25,770 nt of DNA, taken from contig CAZYYW010000027.1 in the NCBI GenBank assembly GCA_964651445.1, positions 1 through 25,770 of the forward strand. Direction: 5' to 3'. The position numbers were made by a program, and so were the translations under genes. Every line of letters begins with the position of its first letter. The stretch's first letter is position 1. Source of the DNA: GCA-2746365 sp964651445 (GTDB taxonomy: Bacteria > Pseudomonadota > Gammaproteobacteria > SZUA-229). Shown one piece after another: positions 1 to 7,760 of the stretch. Below the pieces are notes generated by a model. The model was given only the letters and a program-made list of their open reading frames with translations. It was not told where the DNA came from and did not search any database.

Positions 1-113
1 ATTAAACATTCCTGACTTTACAACAGCCATTTTATTGTCGGGTTGTTGTTGGGCTATGCCTTTCCACGTTTATTGTTTACACTGTGCCCCATTGTTACCC
101 GCATGTGAGCACC

Positions 114-638
114 ATGACAACAAAACTTGTTATTTCCGCATTAGGCGCTGACCGCCCTGGCATTGTTGATGAACTCAGCACCATCATTGGTCAGCATTCA
201 CTGAATATTGAAGACAGCCGCATGACCAAACTAGGTGGCGAGTTTGCCGCTTTGTTGTTGGTTAGCGGTGAACAGACATCCATCGATGCCTTACAGACTC
301 AGGTCAACGACATCGAGCAGGTCTTGCAAATGCGTCTGTTAATCAAACTTACCAGTGATACTGAGGCGATTGATAATGCTCTCCCCTACGCAGTAGAAGT
401 GGCAGCACTGGACCACCCGGGCATTGTTAACAATATCGCCAACTTTTTTTCGCAGCGCAACATTAATATTGTTAATTTGCAAACAGAAAGTTACTCGGCA
501 GCGCATACTGGCTCACCGATGTTTGCCCTGCACATGACCATTGGCATTCCAGCTGATACCAATATCGCCAAATTGCGCGAATCTTTTATGCAGGTTTGTG
601 ATGAGCTCAATCTCGACGCCGACCTAAGTAATCTCTGA
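114..638 (+). CDS. gcvR: Glycine cleavage system transcriptional repressor GcvR
   Basis: Likely the ACT-domain protein that works with GcvA to repress the glycine cleavage operon. Two ACT-like repeats are visible: the first begins near residue 4 with LVISALGADRPGIV and continues through NIEDSRM and GGEF; the second begins near residue 95 with AALDHPGIVNNIANFF and NINIVNLQTES. There is no DNA-binding domain, as expected for GcvR, which acts through a partner. The reading frame could open at 84, but the ten extra residues (MPHCYPHVST) are not family-like, so I chose the ATG at 114, giving 174 residues. No strong ribosome binding site decides between the two. The peroxiredoxin gene follows on the same strand, the same order as gcvR-bcp in E. 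coli, which supports the call. The gcv operon and gcvA are not in this window. Confidence 0.85.
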   Translation: MTTKLVISALGADRPGIVDELSTIIGQHSLNIEDSRMTKLGGEFAALLLVSGEQTSIDALQTQVNDIEQVLQMRLLIKLTSDTEAIDNALPYAVEVAALDHPGIVNNIANFFSQRNINIVNLQTESYSAAHTGSPMFALHMTIGIPADTNIAKLRESFMQVCDELNLDADLSNL

Positions 639-717
639 ATAAGTAATGACTGCTTAAATAATCTTATGTCAAAACCTGTAATTGCATCGCATCAAAACCA
701 AACTCTGTGGAATCAAT

Positions 718-1182
718 ATGGTAAAAATAGGCAAAAAAATAGCAAATTTCTCGCGTCCAGCAACCGGCAATAAAGATATTAGCCTGCAAGATTTACAAGG
801 CAAAAAAATTGTCTTGTATTTTTACCCCAAGGACAGCACACCCGGCTGCACCACAGAGGGTCAGGACTTTCGTGATGCAAAGGCAAAATTCAGCCAACAA
901 AACACCGTTATTTTAGGTGTTTCACGCGACAGTATTAAAAAACACGAAAATTTCAAAAGCAACCAAGATTTCAACTTTGAGCTGCTTTCCGACGAAGATG
1001 AATCCCTGTGCAAACAGTTTGATGTTATCAAACTAAAAAAAACATTCGGCAAAGAATATATGGGCATTGAACGTAGCACTTTCCTGATAGGTGAAGATGG
1101 TAAACTGCTACAAGAATGGCGCGGTGTTAAAGTGCCCGGTCACGTCGAACAAGTACTGGCTGCCTGCAATGTCCACCTGTAA
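718..1182 (+). CDS. bcp: Thioredoxin-dependent thiol peroxidase (BCP/PrxQ family)
   Basis: A peroxiredoxin of the bacterioferritin comigratory protein type, which reduces hydrogen peroxide and organic peroxides with thioredoxin as the usual donor. The active-site segment FYPKDSTPGCTTE puts the peroxidatic cysteine at residue 44, and GVSRDS, the SDEDESLC segment and FLIGEDGK match the family along the whole length. The 155-residue length from the ATG at 718 is typical. The frame opens at 682, but the first twelve codons are not conserved-looking, and a TGGAA lies just before 718. Residue 49, where classical two-Cys members such as E. coli Bcp carry a resolving cysteine (CxxxxC), is glutamine. 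The only other clear cysteines are in DESLC and near the C-terminus, so the resolving route may differ. It lies 79 bp after gcvR. Confidence 0.9.
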   Translation: MVKIGKKIANFSRPATGNKDISLQDLQGKKIVLYFYPKDSTPGCTTEGQDFRDAKAKFSQQNTVILGVSRDSIKKHENFKSNQDFNFELLSDEDESLCKQFDVIKLKKTFGKEYMGIERSTFLIGEDGKLLQEWRGVKVPGHVEQVLAACNVHL

Positions 1183-1216
1183 AGCAACAGCCTAAAAAGC
1201 AGAGAACAATGAACTC

Positions 1217-2971
1217 ATGAACGATAAAACCTATATTAAAGGCAAAGATGCAGCACTGGAAGAATCCATTTCTTCGATGCAACAGAAACTTATTGACCTC
1301 AACTTTGATATTGAAGAAGCCTCCTGGTTAAACCCTCTGCCCAATGTCTATTCTGTCCACATACGTGACAAAGACTGTGGTTTGATGTTTACCAATGGCA
1401 AAGGCACGACAAAGAAATCCTGCTTGGCAAGCGCCCTGGGCGAATACTTTGAGCGCCTGAGCTGCAACTATTTTTTTGCTGATTTTTATCTCGGTGAAGA
1501 ATTTTCCAAAGGCGAATTTGTTCATTACCCGGATGAAAAATGGTTTCTGAATACCACCCCTGAAAACAGACTGCCCGCTGGTCTACTCGATGATACCTTA
1601 TGGGACTATTACGACCCCGAGCAAGAACTCAATACCGATAAAATATTCGATACCAATTCTGGCACTGGGCAACGCGGTATTTGTGCCTGCCCGTATACAC
1701 GGCAACGTGATGGCAAGGATATCTGGTTCCCCATTAACATTATCGGCAATTCCTATGTTAGCAATGGCATGTCCGCAGGCAACACAAAAAATGAAGCCCG
1801 CGTGCAGAGTTTGTCAGAAATTTTTGAGCGTTATATAAAAAACAAAATAATTGCCGAAGGCATTTGCCTGCCAGAAATACCCGAGGAAGTTTTACAACGT
1901 TTCCCGCAGATTGTCGAAGCCATCCGTAAACTTGAACAGCATGGCTATCATCTGCGTATAGCAGACGCTTCTCTGGGTGGGCGGTACCCGGTAATGAGCG
2001 TGACCTTAATCAATCCTAACAATGCCACAGTGTTCGCGTCTTTTGGCGCGCACCCCAGTTTTGAAGTTGCGTTGGAACGTACCGTTACCGAATTACTGCA
2101 AGGACGTGATCTCGATCAGCTCGATGGTTTTCAGGCACCCAGCTTTGATAGCGATGAAGTCGCCGACCACCATAATCTAGAAACACACTTTATCGATTCC
2201 AGCGGTTTAATCCTGTACGACTTTTTCAAGAACAAACCAGACTTTGAATTCAGTGACTGGGATCACGACGCTTCTACAACGGATGAATTCAATTACCTCA
2301 GCGATATTATCCATGCGTTGGGGTTTGATATTTACATTGCAGACTACCAGCATCTCAATGTTTACTCCTGCCGAATTATAGTCCCCGGCATGTCCGATAT
2401 TTACCCAGTGGATGATCTGGTATGGAACAATAACAATGAAGGCGCATTATTTCGTGAAGACATTCTGTCACTGAAAAATTTAACCGCAGAGCAATGGCAG
2501 TCTATCCTTACACGACTGCAACAAGGTGGTTACAACGACTACCAACGGGTGGCTGAATTTATTGGCATTGCCCCCGATGCTGGCACCACATGGGCAAGCC
2601 TGCGTATTGGCGAACTTAAAGCCATGCTTTGCTTGGCGCTAAAAAGTGACGAAGCGCTTGAATGGGTAGACTGGAGCATCCAGATCGATCAGTTAGACGC
2701 CACCGCCACCAGCTTCTACCAATGTTTGCAAGTACTACTGGAAATCAACAGCGATGAACAACGTGTACTAACAGATTATACCGACAGCTTGAAATTAATG
2801 TTCGGCACACAAATTCTGGCAGACTGTCTCGATGTTATCTCCGGTTCAGAAAACTTCTTTGGTCTACACAGTCCCGGCTTAAGTCTCGATGGCTTTAATA
2901 CCCACCAGAAGTTATTACAGGGCTATAAAAAACTTCATCTCGCCAAGTTGAACAACTGGCATACTGAATAA
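1217..2971 (+). CDS. ycaO: YcaO protein (ribosomal protein S12 methylthiotransferase accessory factor)
   Basis: A full-length YcaO-domain protein of 584 residues, close to the 586 of E. coli YcaO. The N-terminus (YIKGKDAALEESI, ASWLNPLPNV, SVHIRDKDC) and the ATP-binding segments (GEYFER near residue 75, NEARVQSLSEIFERY near 192) align with it by eye. The C-terminal third, including LRIGELKAML, matches the TPR-like tail of the E. coli protein. E. coli YcaO is linked to RimO-dependent beta-methylthiolation of ribosomal protein S12; other YcaO proteins activate amide backbones with ATP. There are no azoline-type biosynthesis genes or precursor peptides nearby, so the housekeeping role is the better guess. 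The gene follows the peroxiredoxin by 34 bp and may be cotranscribed with it. rimO is not in the window. Confidence 0.93.
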   Translation: MNDKTYIKGKDAALEESISSMQQKLIDLNFDIEEASWLNPLPNVYSVHIRDKDCGLMFTNGKGTTKKSCLASALGEYFERLSCNYFFADFYLGEEFSKGEFVHYPDEKWFLNTTPENRLPAGLLDDTLWDYYDPEQELNTDKIFDTNSGTGQRGICACPYTRQRDGKDIWFPINIIGNSYVSNGMSAGNTKNEARVQSLSEIFERYIKNKIIAEGICLPEIPEEVLQRFPQIVEAIRKLEQHGYHLRIADASLGGRYPVMSVTLINPNNATVFASFGAHPSFEVALERTVTELLQGRDLDQLDGFQAPSFDSDEVADHHNLETHFIDSSGLILYDFFKNKPDFEFSDWDHDASTTDEFNYLSDIIHALGFDIYIADYQHLNVYSCRIIVPGMSDIYPVDDLVWNNNNEGALFREDILSLKNLTAEQWQSILTRLQQGGYNDYQRVAEFIGIAPDAGTTWASLRIGELKAMLCLALKSDEALEWVDWSIQIDQLDATATSFYQCLQVLLEINSDEQRVLTDYTDSLKLMFGTQILADCLDVISGSENFFGLHSPGLSLDGFNTHQKLLQGYKKLHLAKLNNWHTE

Positions 2972-3001
2972 CTGACAAGCTTAACCACCGGTAACCAATA
3001 A

Positions 3002-3562
3002 ATGTTGCAGCGTTTCGCCAAAACAGTACTTAAACTAATCGGCTGGCAAGTTGACGTTACGCTACCAACGACAAAAAAATTCATTATGATCGGTGCGCCG
3101 CATACCAGCAACTGGGATTTACCCATCGCCCTGCTGTGTTTCTGGTCGGTCCAAACCCAAATCACCTGGGTAGCAAAAAAGCAGTTATTTATTGGTCCTC
3201 TTGATTATTTTTTTCGCGCCTTAGGCGGCATCCCTGTCGACCGTTCTGTGCGTACCGGTTTTATCGAACAGATTGCCACGCAGTTTGAACAGCAAGAAGA
3301 AATGGTTTTTGGTCTGACACCGGAAGGCACACGTTCAAAAACCGAACACTGGAAAACCGGCTTTTACTACATTGCCATGAAGGCTAAAGTGCCTATTTGT
3401 CTAGCCTATATTGACTACCCTCGCCGCACTATTGGCTTTGGCGAAATGATTACGCCTAGTGGTGACATTGAAAAAGATTTTATCCGCATAAAATCTTTTT
3501 ACCAAGACAAAGCAGGTAAATATCCCGAATTACAGGGCGCCGTACTATTGAAAAAAAAATAA
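3002..3562 (+). CDS. Lysophospholipid acyltransferase family protein (PlsC-like)
   Basis: A small acyltransferase of the 1-acyl-glycerol-3-phosphate acyltransferase fold, 186 residues. The four family blocks are present: HTSNWD (the HX4D catalytic motif) near residue 35, GGIPVDRS near 74, TPEGTRS near 108 and VPICLAY near 130. These proteins transfer an acyl group from acyl-CoA or acyl-ACP to a glycerol-phosphate or related hydroxyl at the inner membrane. The protein is shorter than PlsC (about 240 residues) and lacks an obvious N-terminal membrane helix, so the true substrate is unclear; it may be a peripheral membrane enzyme. It starts 30 bp after ycaO on the same strand and is probably the last gene of this run. 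The spacer to the opposing gene at 3620 shows no clear terminator. Confidence 0.85.
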   Translation: MLQRFAKTVLKLIGWQVDVTLPTTKKFIMIGAPHTSNWDLPIALLCFWSVQTQITWVAKKQLFIGPLDYFFRALGGIPVDRSVRTGFIEQIATQFEQQEEMVFGLTPEGTRSKTEHWKTGFYYIAMKAKVPICLAYIDYPRRTIGFGEMITPSGDIEKDFIRIKSFYQDKAGKYPELQGAVLLKKK

Positions 3563-3619
3563 GCAGGTAGCGACAAGTTACACTAAAGGGCACCTCTGTC
3601 AGGATGACTAATATTGAGG

Positions 3620-4447
3620 TTAACGCTGCTGATACTGCTTCATCAATTGCTCAGCCTTACGCATCTGTTCCATCATCTCAGGTGTCATTTGTCCAGATTG
3701 TTGCATCTGCTGCATCATTTGTTGTACTTGCGGCTGCTGCATTGTTTGCTGCATATCGCTAACATTTTCGTTCACGGAATTCATCTGCGTATCCATCGAC
3801 ACCACACGGTAAGATTGTGGAATAACAAAGGTATCTTTTGGCAGTGTTACACCATATTTAATACTTTTAATTTCCGAATCAACACGGCCATTTTTAACCA
3901 TACGCATGGGTACGCCCGTCAATTTTACGTGTTCACTGACTTGCATGTCTGCTAGCGTACAATCATCCACCATGCCCGCAAAACCGCCGAGTAGTGCCTG
4001 TTGTTTCTCCATCATAATACCGATGGCATTAAACAGTTTTTTCACACCGGGTTTTTGGTAAGCCTCTTTCGACCCATAAATTACGCCGCAGGATTTGCCA
4101 TTGGCAGTATAGGAAAACTTCTGCGTTGCATAACCTGCGATGTTAACACCCGCACCCAGGCTTTTAATTGATGTGCGTACTGCTGCAACGACAGGAGCTG
4201 CCGATATCTGATTGTTATCGAGTAACATCACTTGCCGCTGCTTTGGGCTGACAACTTTCACTGTGTTTGTTTTGTAGTCAATTATGATGTATTCATCCGC
4301 AGACACATTTATGCGCGCAAATTTTCCATCTGTTAACACCGTGCTCAATCCATCTTCATCTTGTAGTTCTATAATAGTGCCAGCCAACGCTATATTGCTG
4401 ACACAAAACATCGCTACCATGGCAAAGTAATATCTCTTGTTTATCAT
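3620..4447 (-). CDS. Secreted protein, possibly DUF4412-like, with Met/Gln-rich tail
   Basis: Unrecognised exported protein of about 275 residues. I placed the start at the ATG at 4447, because a good GGAG lies six bases before it and it yields a typical signal peptide (MINKRYYFAMVAMFCVSNIALA followed by G). The frame itself opens 16 codons earlier. The mature part resembles the DUF4412 type: repeated beta-strand-like segments (FARINVSADEYIIIDY, KVVSPKQRQVMLLD) and two cysteine regions (KSCGVIYGS, DDCTLAD) that could form a disulfide in the periplasm. The last 50 residues are strikingly rich in Met and Gln (MQQTMQQPQVQQMMQQ and more) and look like a low-complexity or coiled segment. It lies 99 bp downstream of the PerM-type gene and may belong to that transcript. 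The DUF4412 assignment is by resemblance only. Confidence 0.7.
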   Translation of the reverse strand: MINKRYYFAMVAMFCVSNIALAGTIIELQDEDGLSTVLTDGKFARINVSADEYIIIDYKTNTVKVVSPKQRQVMLLDNNQISAAPVVAAVRTSIKSLGAGVNIAGYATQKFSYTANGKSCGVIYGSKEAYQKPGVKKLFNAIGIMMEKQQALLGGFAGMVDDCTLADMQVSEHVKLTGVPMRMVKNGRVDSEIKSIKYGVTLPKDTFVIPQSYRVVSMDTQMNSVNENVSDMQQTMQQPQVQQMMQQMQQSGQMTPEMMEQMRKAEQLMKQYQQR

Positions 4448-4450
4448 CGG

Positions 4451-4457
4451 TTTCTCC
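4451..4457 (-). promoter_or_regulatory. Ribosome binding site fixing the start at 4447
   Basis: The - strand reads GGAGAAACCG directly before the ATG at 4447, with six bases between GGAG and the start codon. This is one of the clearest Shine-Dalgarno sequences in the window. It supports the start at 4447, where the signal peptide begins, over the upstream in-frame ATG at 4495. Confidence 0.7.
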
Positions 4458-4546
4458 GAAATAATATCTAAAATTGTTGTTTTTTCTGCTGCCACAAAAA
4501 AGGCAGATTAATGTGAAGCCTCTAGTTTTTTTAAGTCTCGGCTTTT

Positions 4547-5608
4547 TTAAGTCGCGGTTCTTTCTTGAATAGACGGCCATGAATGTATTACCGCCTGCAC
4601 CAAGGTGGCCAGTGGAATTGCGAAGAACACACCCCACACACCCCATAAACCACCAAAAAATAACACGGCAATAATAATACCAGCGGGGTGCATATTGACT
4701 GCTTCGGAAAATAACAGCGGCACTAGAACATTGCCATCCAAAAATTGTATAACAAGATAGCCTATCATGAGATACATAAAATCACTGCTGGCTCCCCATT
4801 GGAACCACGCAATCATCGCCACAGGGATGGTTACAGCAACGGCACCCACATAGGGAATAATCACCGACAAACCAATCAGCAAACTCATGATCGCGGCGTA
4901 GTTCATATCCATGAAACTAAGCAGAATATAGGAGGCAACGCCGACAATAAAAATTTCCAGTAATTTTCCGCGAATATAATTACCCATTTTTACATCGACT
5001 TCTTTCCACACCGAATACGCAAGACCACGATCCTCAGGCATAAAACGTTTGAACCAGTTTAATATTTCGGTCTTGTCTTTGAGTAGAAAAAACACCAGTA
5101 AAGGCACGATCACAAGGTAAATTAGAATGGTAAACACATTTGCCGCAGACGATAACGACACCGAGACAAGGGTTTGTCCGACGCTGACCAATTCGGCAGA
5201 TAAATTGCCCAGCATTTTTTCAAATTCCTGATCGGCAAAAGCCGGATAACGCTCGGGGATGCTGAGCATCAACTGCTGTATTTTTTCCATAATGCGGGGA
5301 AAGTCTTTGACCAGTTGCGACAACTGGCTGATGACCAGCGGCACCAAACCAAAAAGAATCAATGACAAAACAGTAAGGAAGACGGTATAACTAAGTAAAA
5401 ATGCCACAAAACGCGGAATACCGAAGCGATTAAAGCCACGCACCAGACCTTCTAAAACATACGCAATCACAACGCCTGCTAACACGGGCGTCAGGATGGC
5501 TCCCCAATACAACACCAGAACAACACCCAGTGTCAAAATCGTAATCAGCATGACCGCCTGTGGATCAGAGAAATGTTTCTCAAGCCAACCTTTCATTACA
5601 TCAATCAT
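4547..5608 (-). CDS. perM: AI-2E transporter family membrane protein (PerM-like)
   Basis: A 353-residue polytopic inner-membrane protein, the same length as E. coli PerM. It has an N-terminal pair of helices (residues about 17-55), further helices at 65-90, then a soluble amphipathic segment about 95-150. The conserved FFLLKD segment is near 175, MGNYIRGKLLE near 210, and a glycine/proline-rich hydrophobic C-terminal half contains IIPYVGA, LDGNVLVP and FGGLWGVWGVFFAIPL. The family (formerly UPF0118) includes E. coli TqsA, linked to AI-2 export, and other members linked to sodium/proton exchange. The substrate cannot be told from sequence, so 'AI-2' should not be taken as its function here. 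Its ATG overlaps the stop of the upstream small gene by four bases (ATGA), so the two are probably translationally coupled. Confidence 0.85.
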   Translation of the reverse strand: MIDVMKGWLEKHFSDPQAVMLITILTLGVVLVLYWGAILTPVLAGVVIAYVLEGLVRGFNRFGIPRFVAFLLSYTVFLTVLSLILFGLVPLVISQLSQLVKDFPRIMEKIQQLMLSIPERYPAFADQEFEKMLGNLSAELVSVGQTLVSVSLSSAANVFTILIYLVIVPLLVFFLLKDKTEILNWFKRFMPEDRGLAYSVWKEVDVKMGNYIRGKLLEIFIVGVASYILLSFMDMNYAAIMSLLIGLSVIIPYVGAVAVTIPVAMIAWFQWGASSDFMYLMIGYLVIQFLDGNVLVPLLFSEAVNMHPAGIIIAVLFFGGLWGVWGVFFAIPLATLVQAVIHSWPSIQERTAT

Positions 5609-6033
5609 GCCTTTTCCTGCTTGTCTGTAGACTTGTCTGTAGCCTTTTCTGCAGTAGATTCATTGACCGTCGTTGCGCTCTCTGCCAATAGGTTTTTATA
5701 AGCCGTTTCAAATAAAATTTCCATTTCATCGATCACTTCTACTGCATCACGACCTTTCACCATATGGTCGGTCATGAGCTGCGATGCGGCCGAAAAAATT
5801 TTCATGCTTTCAATCATAGGGTATTTTAATTTTAGGCGTTTAACGGCACCGACCACGGTTTCCTGCTGTGGCCGCGGTATTGCTTCGGGCGGTGGGATTT
5901 CTTTTACAACGGGGTCAGCCTGCGCAGACAAAAAATCAGCAAAATCACTCAGGCTGCGACGGCGCTCGTCATCCATTGACTCATAAATACCGACCAGTGC
6001 CTGGCTGCTTATAGCTTGCTTCTTATTACTCAT
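5605..6033 (-). CDS. Conserved small protein of unknown function upstream of perM
   Basis: A 142-residue soluble protein that I cannot assign to a named family. The N-terminal part (YESMDDERRRSLSDFADFLSAQ, about residues 17-38) is a helix pattern seen in many small bacterial proteins and some antitoxin-like families. A proline-rich linker (PPPEAIPRPQQ) follows, then a conserved-looking helical segment (VKRLKLKYPMIESMKIFSAA, then MTDHMVKGRDAVEVIDEME). The tail is charged low-complexity sequence with a small repeat (TDKSTDK) encoded by two 11-bp copies 12 bp apart near 5620-5642. There is no signal peptide or membrane helix. It lies 18 bp after the LysR gene and overlaps perM by four bases, so all three probably share a transcript. 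A role linked to PerM is inference from this coupling only. Confidence 0.75.
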   Translation of the reverse strand: MSNKKQAISSQALVGIYESMDDERRRSLSDFADFLSAQADPVVKEIPPPEAIPRPQQETVVGAVKRLKLKYPMIESMKIFSAASQLMTDHMVKGRDAVEVIDEMEILFETAYKNLLAESATTVNESTAEKATDKSTDKQEKA

Positions 6034-6051
6034 TATGGTTTTGTTCGTTGC

Positions 6052-6957
6052 CTACAACGGTGACGTCATTTTTTTACAGAATTCCTGAGCGAAGCCAAGC
6101 AACTCGTCTGCGGCGCGTGATTTAAATTTGTAACGCTGACGTACAAAAGAAAACGGACGTTCCAGTTTGGGAGACAACACTACCGAGGTTAAGGTTCCCA
6201 GTCGCAGCTCTTTTTGAATACTGGCACGCGATACGATGGAAATGCCCATACCCGCCTCGACTGCACCTTTTATCGCCTCTGGGCTACTTAATTCAAAACA
6301 GACATTCAGTATCGCATCCGGATTTTGGGCTTCGACATAGTTGGTAATGGCTTCTTGCGTTCCCGAACCACTTTCACGACAAATAAAAGGATGTCCCAAC
6401 AGGTCTGTTACTTGCAATGTCGATGATTTCGCCAGCAAATGGTTGTTTGGCATAATCACCACCAATTGATCGACTCGACACTGTTCAACGATTAAATTTT
6501 TGTTATTGACAGAGCCTTCAACGATGCCGAGATCAACCACGTTATTTTCCACCAGCGCAATAATGTCTTCAGAATTAGATTCTTTCAGGCTGATATTGAC
6601 ATCAGGAAATTTGGCTTTGAATTCACCGATCAGCAATGGCAGCATATATTCAGCAATAGTGGTGCTAGCACCTAACGAAACACCACCACTAACATCACCC
6701 GTCATTTCGGTAATACTGTGGCTCATATCATCATATAATTTGAGGATACGATCAGCGTACAAGTAAACTTGTTTACCTGCCTCCGTCAGCGATACCTTGT
6801 TATGGGTGCGATCAAAAAGCCGCGTATTAAATTGATCTTCCAACTGACGTATTTGGAACGTCACCGCAGGTTGCGTCATATGCAGATGTTCACCGGCTTT
6901 GGTGAAATTAAGCAAACGCGCTACTGTGTGAAATATTTTTAATCGACGATCGGCCAT
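6052..6957 (-). CDS. LysR-family transcriptional regulator (CysL/YeiE-like)
   Basis: A 301-residue LysR regulator of standard length. The N-terminal winged helix-turn-helix spans about residues 3-62 (FTKAGEHLHMTQPAVTFQIRQLE, then LFDRTHNKVSLTEAG). It is followed by the linker helix and a periplasmic-binding-protein-like effector domain from about residue 90 (VSLGASTTIAEYMLP, later CRESGSGTQEAI and AVEAGMGISIVSR). The effector-domain wording resembles the CysL/YeiE subgroup, which often responds to sulfur or anionic metabolites, but the ligand is not visible. A GGAACT lies just before the ATG at 6957. It is the first gene of a - strand run with the small protein (18 bp later) and perM. It is divergent from the DUF4124 gene across 126 bp, a common arrangement for autoregulation. 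Confidence 0.9.
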   Translation of the reverse strand: MADRRLKIFHTVARLLNFTKAGEHLHMTQPAVTFQIRQLEDQFNTRLFDRTHNKVSLTEAGKQVYLYADRILKLYDDMSHSITEMTGDVSGGVSLGASTTIAEYMLPLLIGEFKAKFPDVNISLKESNSEDIIALVENNVVDLGIVEGSVNNKNLIVEQCRVDQLVVIMPNNHLLAKSSTLQVTDLLGHPFICRESGSGTQEAITNYVEAQNPDAILNVCFELSSPEAIKGAVEAGMGISIVSRASIQKELRLGTLTSVVLSPKLERPFSFVRQRYKFKSRAADELLGFAQEFCKKMTSPL

Positions 6958-7083
6958 AGTTCCATGCTTGATACCATAAAAAACAAAGGCATTCTTTATT
7001 TTCAGATACTGTTTCAGTGTTGATTTTATGGGAATTAACGACTATTTTAACATCACAGGCTTTCAATAGGTAAAATACAAATC
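6958..7083. promoter_or_regulatory. Divergent spacer between LysR gene and DUF4124 gene
   Basis: 126 bp of AT-rich sequence that must carry the start signals of both divergent genes. An 8-bp inverted pair, CCATAAAA at 6974-6981 and TTTTATGG at 7024-7031, lies within it. LysR proteins commonly bind imperfect dyads in such spacers, but I cannot identify an operator with any certainty, and no good -35/-10 pair stands out. Confidence 0.3.
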
Positions 7084-7524
7084 ATGCAAATATCAGCACT
7101 TTTCCCCAGTATTATCGCGGCTACACTCTGTTTATTCATGCTCACACCTGTACAAGCGGGTGTCTACAAATGGGTGGATGATGATGGTCAGGTGCATTAT
7201 GGTTCGCAGCCCGGTCAAGCGGGTGCAGAAAAGGTCACTATTCGGCAAAACGAAACCACCAAACCTCGTTCGATAAAAAAAGCAGAGGACGAGCAGGCGA
7301 CTAAAAAAGAAGCTGAAAAACCTGCCGAGCCGGAAGCCCCACAAATATCCAAAAAAGAAAAACGCAAATACTGCAACGAAGCAAAAAGTGACTTGAACGC
7401 AATTAAAAGCCGTGGCCGCCTGCGAGAGATAGATGAAAAAGGTCAATACACCTATTTATCAGACAAGCAACGTCAACAACGCATTAGCGCAGCAAAGAAA
7501 AAACAGCGGGAGTTTTGTCGATAA
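7084..7524 (+). CDS. DUF4124 domain-containing secreted protein
   Basis: A 146-residue exported protein. Residues 1-25 form a signal peptide ending in VQA, directly followed by the DUF4124 signature (VYKWVDDDGQVHYGSQP, about residues 27-43), a short beta-rich motif common in secreted proteobacterial proteins. The middle (about 60-95) is a Lys/Glu/Pro-rich linker. The C-terminus holds two cysteines (KYCNEAK, REFCR) within a charged helical region (DLNAIKSRGR, YLSDKQRQQRI), a layout repeated in many DUF4124 proteins. Function is unknown; it probably resides in the periplasm or cell envelope. It is divergent from the LysR gene and convergent with the DUF4105 gene, so it is likely a single-gene transcript ending near the inverted repeat at 7596-7685. 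Confidence 0.8.
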   Translation: MQISALFPSIIAATLCLFMLTPVQAGVYKWVDDDGQVHYGSQPGQAGAEKVTIRQNETTKPRSIKKAEDEQATKKEAEKPAEPEAPQISKKEKRKYCNEAKSDLNAIKSRGRLREIDEKGQYTYLSDKQRQQRISAAKKKQREFCR

Positions 7525-7560
7525 ATCACGCCAATAATGATAGTCAAATGGACGTTGTTG

Positions 7561-7619
7561 GGCAGAAGGCGACATCTGTAAAAGTCTTTTTTTTCCGCGA
7601 ATAAACGCAAATAAAAACG
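7561..7619 (+). repeat. Composite intergenic repeat, copy 1
   Basis: Starts with GGCAGAAGGCGACAT (7561-7575), then a 19-bp AT-rich stretch, then CCGCGAATAAACGCAAAT from 7595. Copies 2 (20966) and 3 (25718) have the same two blocks with the second block again starting 34 bp after the first. All three lie between genes and point the same way. The second block also forms the left arm of an inverted repeat here. Confidence 0.75.
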
Positions 7620-7685
7620 TTTTTTTCTTATTGCAGGTGCGCCATAAGGGCCTGCCTACAATTATTTAATTTGCGTTTATTCGCG
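7596..7685. repeat. Long inverted repeat, possible bidirectional terminator
   Basis: The 17 bp at 7596-7612 (CGCGAATAAACGCAAAT) are the exact reverse complement of 7669-7685. A shorter pair, GCAGG at 7633-7637 and CCTGC at 7651-7655, is nested inside. T-runs follow the right arm on + (from 7708) and the left arm on - (the A-run complement at 7587-7594). It lies between the convergent DUF4124 and DUF4105 genes, so it could end transcription from both sides. The 56-bp loop is large for a simple terminator, so a repeat element is an equally good reading. Confidence 0.55.
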
Positions 7686-7760
7686 TTCATTTGCGGAAAA
7701 TTATAAGTTTTTTTAAAGCTCGCAGAATTTATGATACTTGTTCAGAGGTACCCTAGACAT

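Noticed and set aside
1217..2971. Azoline-containing peptide biosynthesis cluster around the YcaO protein
   Set aside because: The protein matches the housekeeping E. coli YcaO along its length, and no dehydrogenase, docking protein, precursor peptide or exporter is nearby.
3614..3955. Leucine/histidine-rich open frame on + opposite the Met/Gln-rich tail
   Set aside because: Its composition is the mirror of the repetitive Gln and Met codons on the other strand, so it is a shadow frame.
5605..6033. Toxin-antitoxin pair based on the antitoxin-like N-terminal helix
   Set aside because: No toxin-like gene is adjacent; the neighbours are a LysR regulator and a transporter, and the resemblance is limited to about 20 residues.
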